This document shows positions 4,889-5,521 of a DNA stretch of 5,521 nt, piece by piece (position 1 is the stretch's first letter; the number at the start of each line of letters is the position of its first letter). The stretch covers positions 1 through 5,521 of the forward strand of contig CALDLG010000121.1 of NCBI GenBank assembly GCA_937910785.1, written 5' to 3'. The notes beneath the pieces are model-generated. The model did not search any database. It was not told the origin of the DNA and was given only the letters and a program-made list of their open reading frames with translations. This stretch comes from an uncultured Lachnospiraceae bacterium (GTDB taxonomy: Bacteria > Bacillota > Clostridia > Lachnospirales > Lachnospiraceae). A program made the translations under genes and the position numbers.

Positions 4889-5521
4889 ATGGAAAAAGAA
4901 ATAACCGCATTTATATCTTATTTACATAATATAAAAAAAACCTCGAATAATACGGAGATGTCATATAAACGTGATTTAGAAAAAATGCAGCACTTTATGG
5001 TGCAAAAAGGGATTCGGAATGTCGAAGATGTGACGGAAGAAGCGCTGAATGCATATATACAATATCTGGAGGACAGTCATTTTGCAACGGCCACAGTTTC
5101 CAGAAATGTGGCATCGATCAAAGCATTCTGGCATTTTATGCTGCGGGAGGGAATCATCGGAGCGGATATATCCGGCAATTTGAAGGCTCCGAAAATCGAA
5201 AAGAAGATGCCGGAGGTGATGTCTCCGGAGGAGGTCGTGCGCCTTCTCGAACAGCCAAACGGAAGCTCGGACAAGGAGATTCGGGATAAGGCGATGCTGG
5301 AGCTTCTGTATGCGACGGGCATCCGGGTATCGGAGCTGATTGCGCTGAAGGTTTCGGATGTTAACATGCAGATGAATTTTCTGATCTGTCATGCAGGAAA
5401 AGAGCGGATCATTCCTTTCGGGAGTGCGGCAAGAAGCGCTCTCGCCCGCTATCTTGACGGCGTCAGGGATTCTATGATAGAAGATAAGAAGTCTGATATT
5501 TTATTCGCCAACTGTTCCGGG
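4889..5521 (+). CDS. xerD: Tyrosine recombinase XerD, N-terminal part (3' end outside window)
   Basis: The 211 codons open to the window edge cover the SAM-like core-binding domain (about residues 1-100) and the first half of the catalytic domain. TGIRVSEL carries the first catalytic arginine, R146. GKERIIPFG follows at 170-178, where the beta-hairpin lysine region lies. The HxxR, second histidine and tyrosine nucleophile would lie beyond the edge. XerD with XerC resolves chromosome dimers at dif during division. Placement after nudF-spoIIM matches the B. subtilis xerD (ripX) locus and favours XerD over an integrase or XerC. The segment between R146 and KER is two residues shorter than in E. 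coli XerD and lacks GKGxK. ATG 4889 is chosen with AAAGG (4873-4877) 11 bases upstream, within the purine run 4866-4877. A TTG directly before it is a less likely start. Confidence 0.88.
   Translation, partial: MEKEITAFISYLHNIKKTSNNTEMSYKRDLEKMQHFMVQKGIRNVEDVTEEALNAYIQYLEDSHFATATVSRNVASIKAFWHFMLREGIIGADISGNLKAPKIEKKMPEVMSPEEVVRLLEQPNGSSDKEIRDKAMLELLYATGIRVSELIALKVSDVNMQMNFLICHAGKERIIPFGSAARSALARYLDGVRDSMIEDKKSDILFANCSG

Noticed and set aside
1..5521. Possible undescribed defence, mobile or biosynthetic system
   Set aside because: All six genes belong to known core families in a conserved chromosomal order. XerD here is the housekeeping recombinase by context, not a sign of an integrated element, and no attachment sites or flanking repeats were seen.

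Overview
The window looks like ordinary core chromosome of a spore-forming Firmicute, most likely a Clostridia/Lachnospiraceae-type gut bacterium. The evidence is the gene content and order (recX then rny; nudF, spoIIM, xerD), strong AGGAGG-type ribosome binding sites, SigA-like promoters, moderate base composition, and a sporulation gene. All six genes lie on the + strand. No phage, transposon, CRISPR, tRNA or rRNA signal was seen.

Layout: 1-209 is the 3' end of recX (RecA modulator). 210-355 is a leader with a promoter and a hairpin. 356-1912 is rny (RNase Y), followed by a strong intrinsic terminator (1918-1952). 1953-2085 is a regulatory region with two overlapping promoters and a GntR-like palindrome. 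2086-3390 is a PLP aminotransferase of the MocR-like/type Ic aspartate aminotransferase family. 3491-4024 is a Nudix ADP-ribose pyrophosphatase (nudF). 4085-4690 is spoIIM (engulfment membrane protein), preceded by a SigE-like promoter candidate. 4691-4888 is an AT-rich promoter region with phased A-tracts. 4889-5521 is the first 211 codons of xerD, cut by the window edge.

Functionally there are two neighbourhoods. recX-rny joins recombination control with mRNA decay, as in many clostridia. nudF-spoIIM-xerD is recognisable from Bacillus subtilis, where fur and a small gene lie between spoIIM and xerD; here nothing lies between them. The aminotransferase sits between the two blocks as its own unit, possibly under a dedicated repressor.

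I do not see an undescribed multi-gene system. The observations most worth checking are regulatory: helically phased A-tracts at the xerD promoter, the operator-like palindrome at the aminotransferase promoter, the structured rny leader, a T8-G-A8 tract inside recX, and a shortened active-site hairpin in XerD.
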